Below are positions 33,300 through 33,579 of a stretch of 33,579 nt of DNA, piece by piece; position 1 is the stretch's first letter; every line of letters starts with the position of its first letter. The notes beneath the pieces were generated by a model, which worked only from the letters and a program-made list of their open reading frames with translations, was not told the origin of the DNA and searched no databases. Made by a program: the position numbers and the translations under genes. This DNA is from Thalassotalea sp. PP2-459 (GTDB lineage: Bacteria; Pseudomonadota; Gammaproteobacteria; Enterobacterales; Alteromonadaceae), in assembly GCF_001913705.1 (NCBI RefSeq), contig NZ_MKQD01000041.1, forward strand, positions 1 through 33,579, read 5' to 3'.

Positions 33300-33579
33300 C
33301 ATGATCAAAATAATTTCATGTCATTCTAGAGCGTGTTGATCTTTCATGTTTACTTTTGCCGCAATTTGTTTGGTATTTATACAAGGCAACACTTGCGCCG
33401 TGTAGTTATTCTACTCCAGTCAAGCGTTAACACAGTAGAAATGCCAAACAGATACAGTCCTAAGGGTTCAACTAAACGCCTCCTCCTCTTTGTTACTTGA
33501 ATTAACCATAGAATGACTATGCAATAATCCAAGTGCCGCGATCAGAAGGCGTTTAATTTGAACAAAACTTAAACAGCAA
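33300..33579. repeat. Palindrome-rich right edge, possible mobile-element end
   Basis: No gene is seen. The stretch 33368-33449 is an interrupted palindrome with nested arms: 33368-33378 with 33439-33449 (10 of 11), 33388-33395 with 33421-33428 (7 of 8) and 33402-33405 with 33411-33414. A second inverted repeat of about 16 bp pairs 33466-33481 with 33547-33563. It may be the terminal or leader part of an insertion sequence continuing outside the window. Confidence 0.45.

Noticed and set aside
1-33579. CRISPR array, tRNA or rRNA genes, attachment sites, prophage genes
   Set aside because: No regularly spaced repeats, cloverleaf-type sequences, integrase or phage structural genes were seen.

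Overview
The window comes from an AT-rich marine-type gammaproteobacterium, most likely Alteromonadales and probably close to Colwellia/Thalassotalea. This placement is inferred from family content: a LiuR-controlled leucine operon, a fused isobutyryl-CoA mutase, a large TonB-dependent receptor next to a flavin halogenase, a DUF3718 protein and a GEMM-type riboswitch. There are no rRNA or tRNA genes, no CRISPR array, and no complete IS transposase.

Layout. (1) 162-6082, minus strand: gmhB (heptose bisphosphate phosphatase), then an acyl-CoA cluster transcribed icmF -> acuI-like reductase -> SDR dehydrogenase and closed by a terminator at 739-763. (2) 6304-8478: an AraC-type regulator divergent from icmF, then a disturbed segment. 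A small CPBP-like membrane protein and about 0.6 kb of gene-poor DNA lie between the true end of the araC gene and a second, near-identical copy of its last ~175 bp. (3) 8568-17832, all minus strand: a glycan locus, probably for chitin or GlcNAc. In transcription order it holds a large membrane regulator, a TonB-dependent receptor, a flavin-dependent halogenase and a secreted GH18 chitinase. (4) 17943-18365: a small protein I do not recognise. (5) 18499-28483: a complete leucine-catabolic set. A thiolase diverges from liuR-liuA-liuB-liuC-liuD-liuE, followed by the two subunits of a 3-oxoacid CoA-transferase. Palindromic LiuR-type sites lie in the divergent promoter region. (6) 28700-29223: a cyclic-di-GMP-I (GEMM) riboswitch in front of a small exported DUF3718 protein. 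(7) 29434-31243: a patatin-like phospholipase bracketed by two MITE-like elements with terminal inverted repeats. (8) 31248-33224: a CPA2 cation/proton antiporter with RCK domains, then an unassigned palindrome-rich end.

The most unusual object is the 932-residue protein at 15034-17832. A periplasmic GH18 domain is joined through one membrane helix to a degenerate histidine-kinase-like region, a GAF-like region and a C-terminal LytTR DNA-binding domain. The GH18 catalytic motif reads DGIEIDWQ: the acid/base glutamate is glutamine, and the usual downstream Tyr-Asp and C-terminal Trp are also missing. It therefore looks like a chitinase fold turned into a sugar sensor that regulates transcription from the membrane. 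The adjacent receptor, halogenase and catalytically intact GH18 enzyme are its likely targets. A perfect TGACAGCGCTGTCA palindrome in the receptor promoter region suggests a second control by a LacI-type (NagR-like) repressor.

The metabolic half is coherent. LiuA-E convert isovaleryl-CoA to acetyl-CoA plus acetoacetate, ScoAB activates acetoacetate, and the thiolase splits acetoacetyl-CoA. IcmF can act on isobutyryl-CoA and, in characterised homologues, on isovaleryl-CoA, so it may connect to the same acyl-CoA pool.
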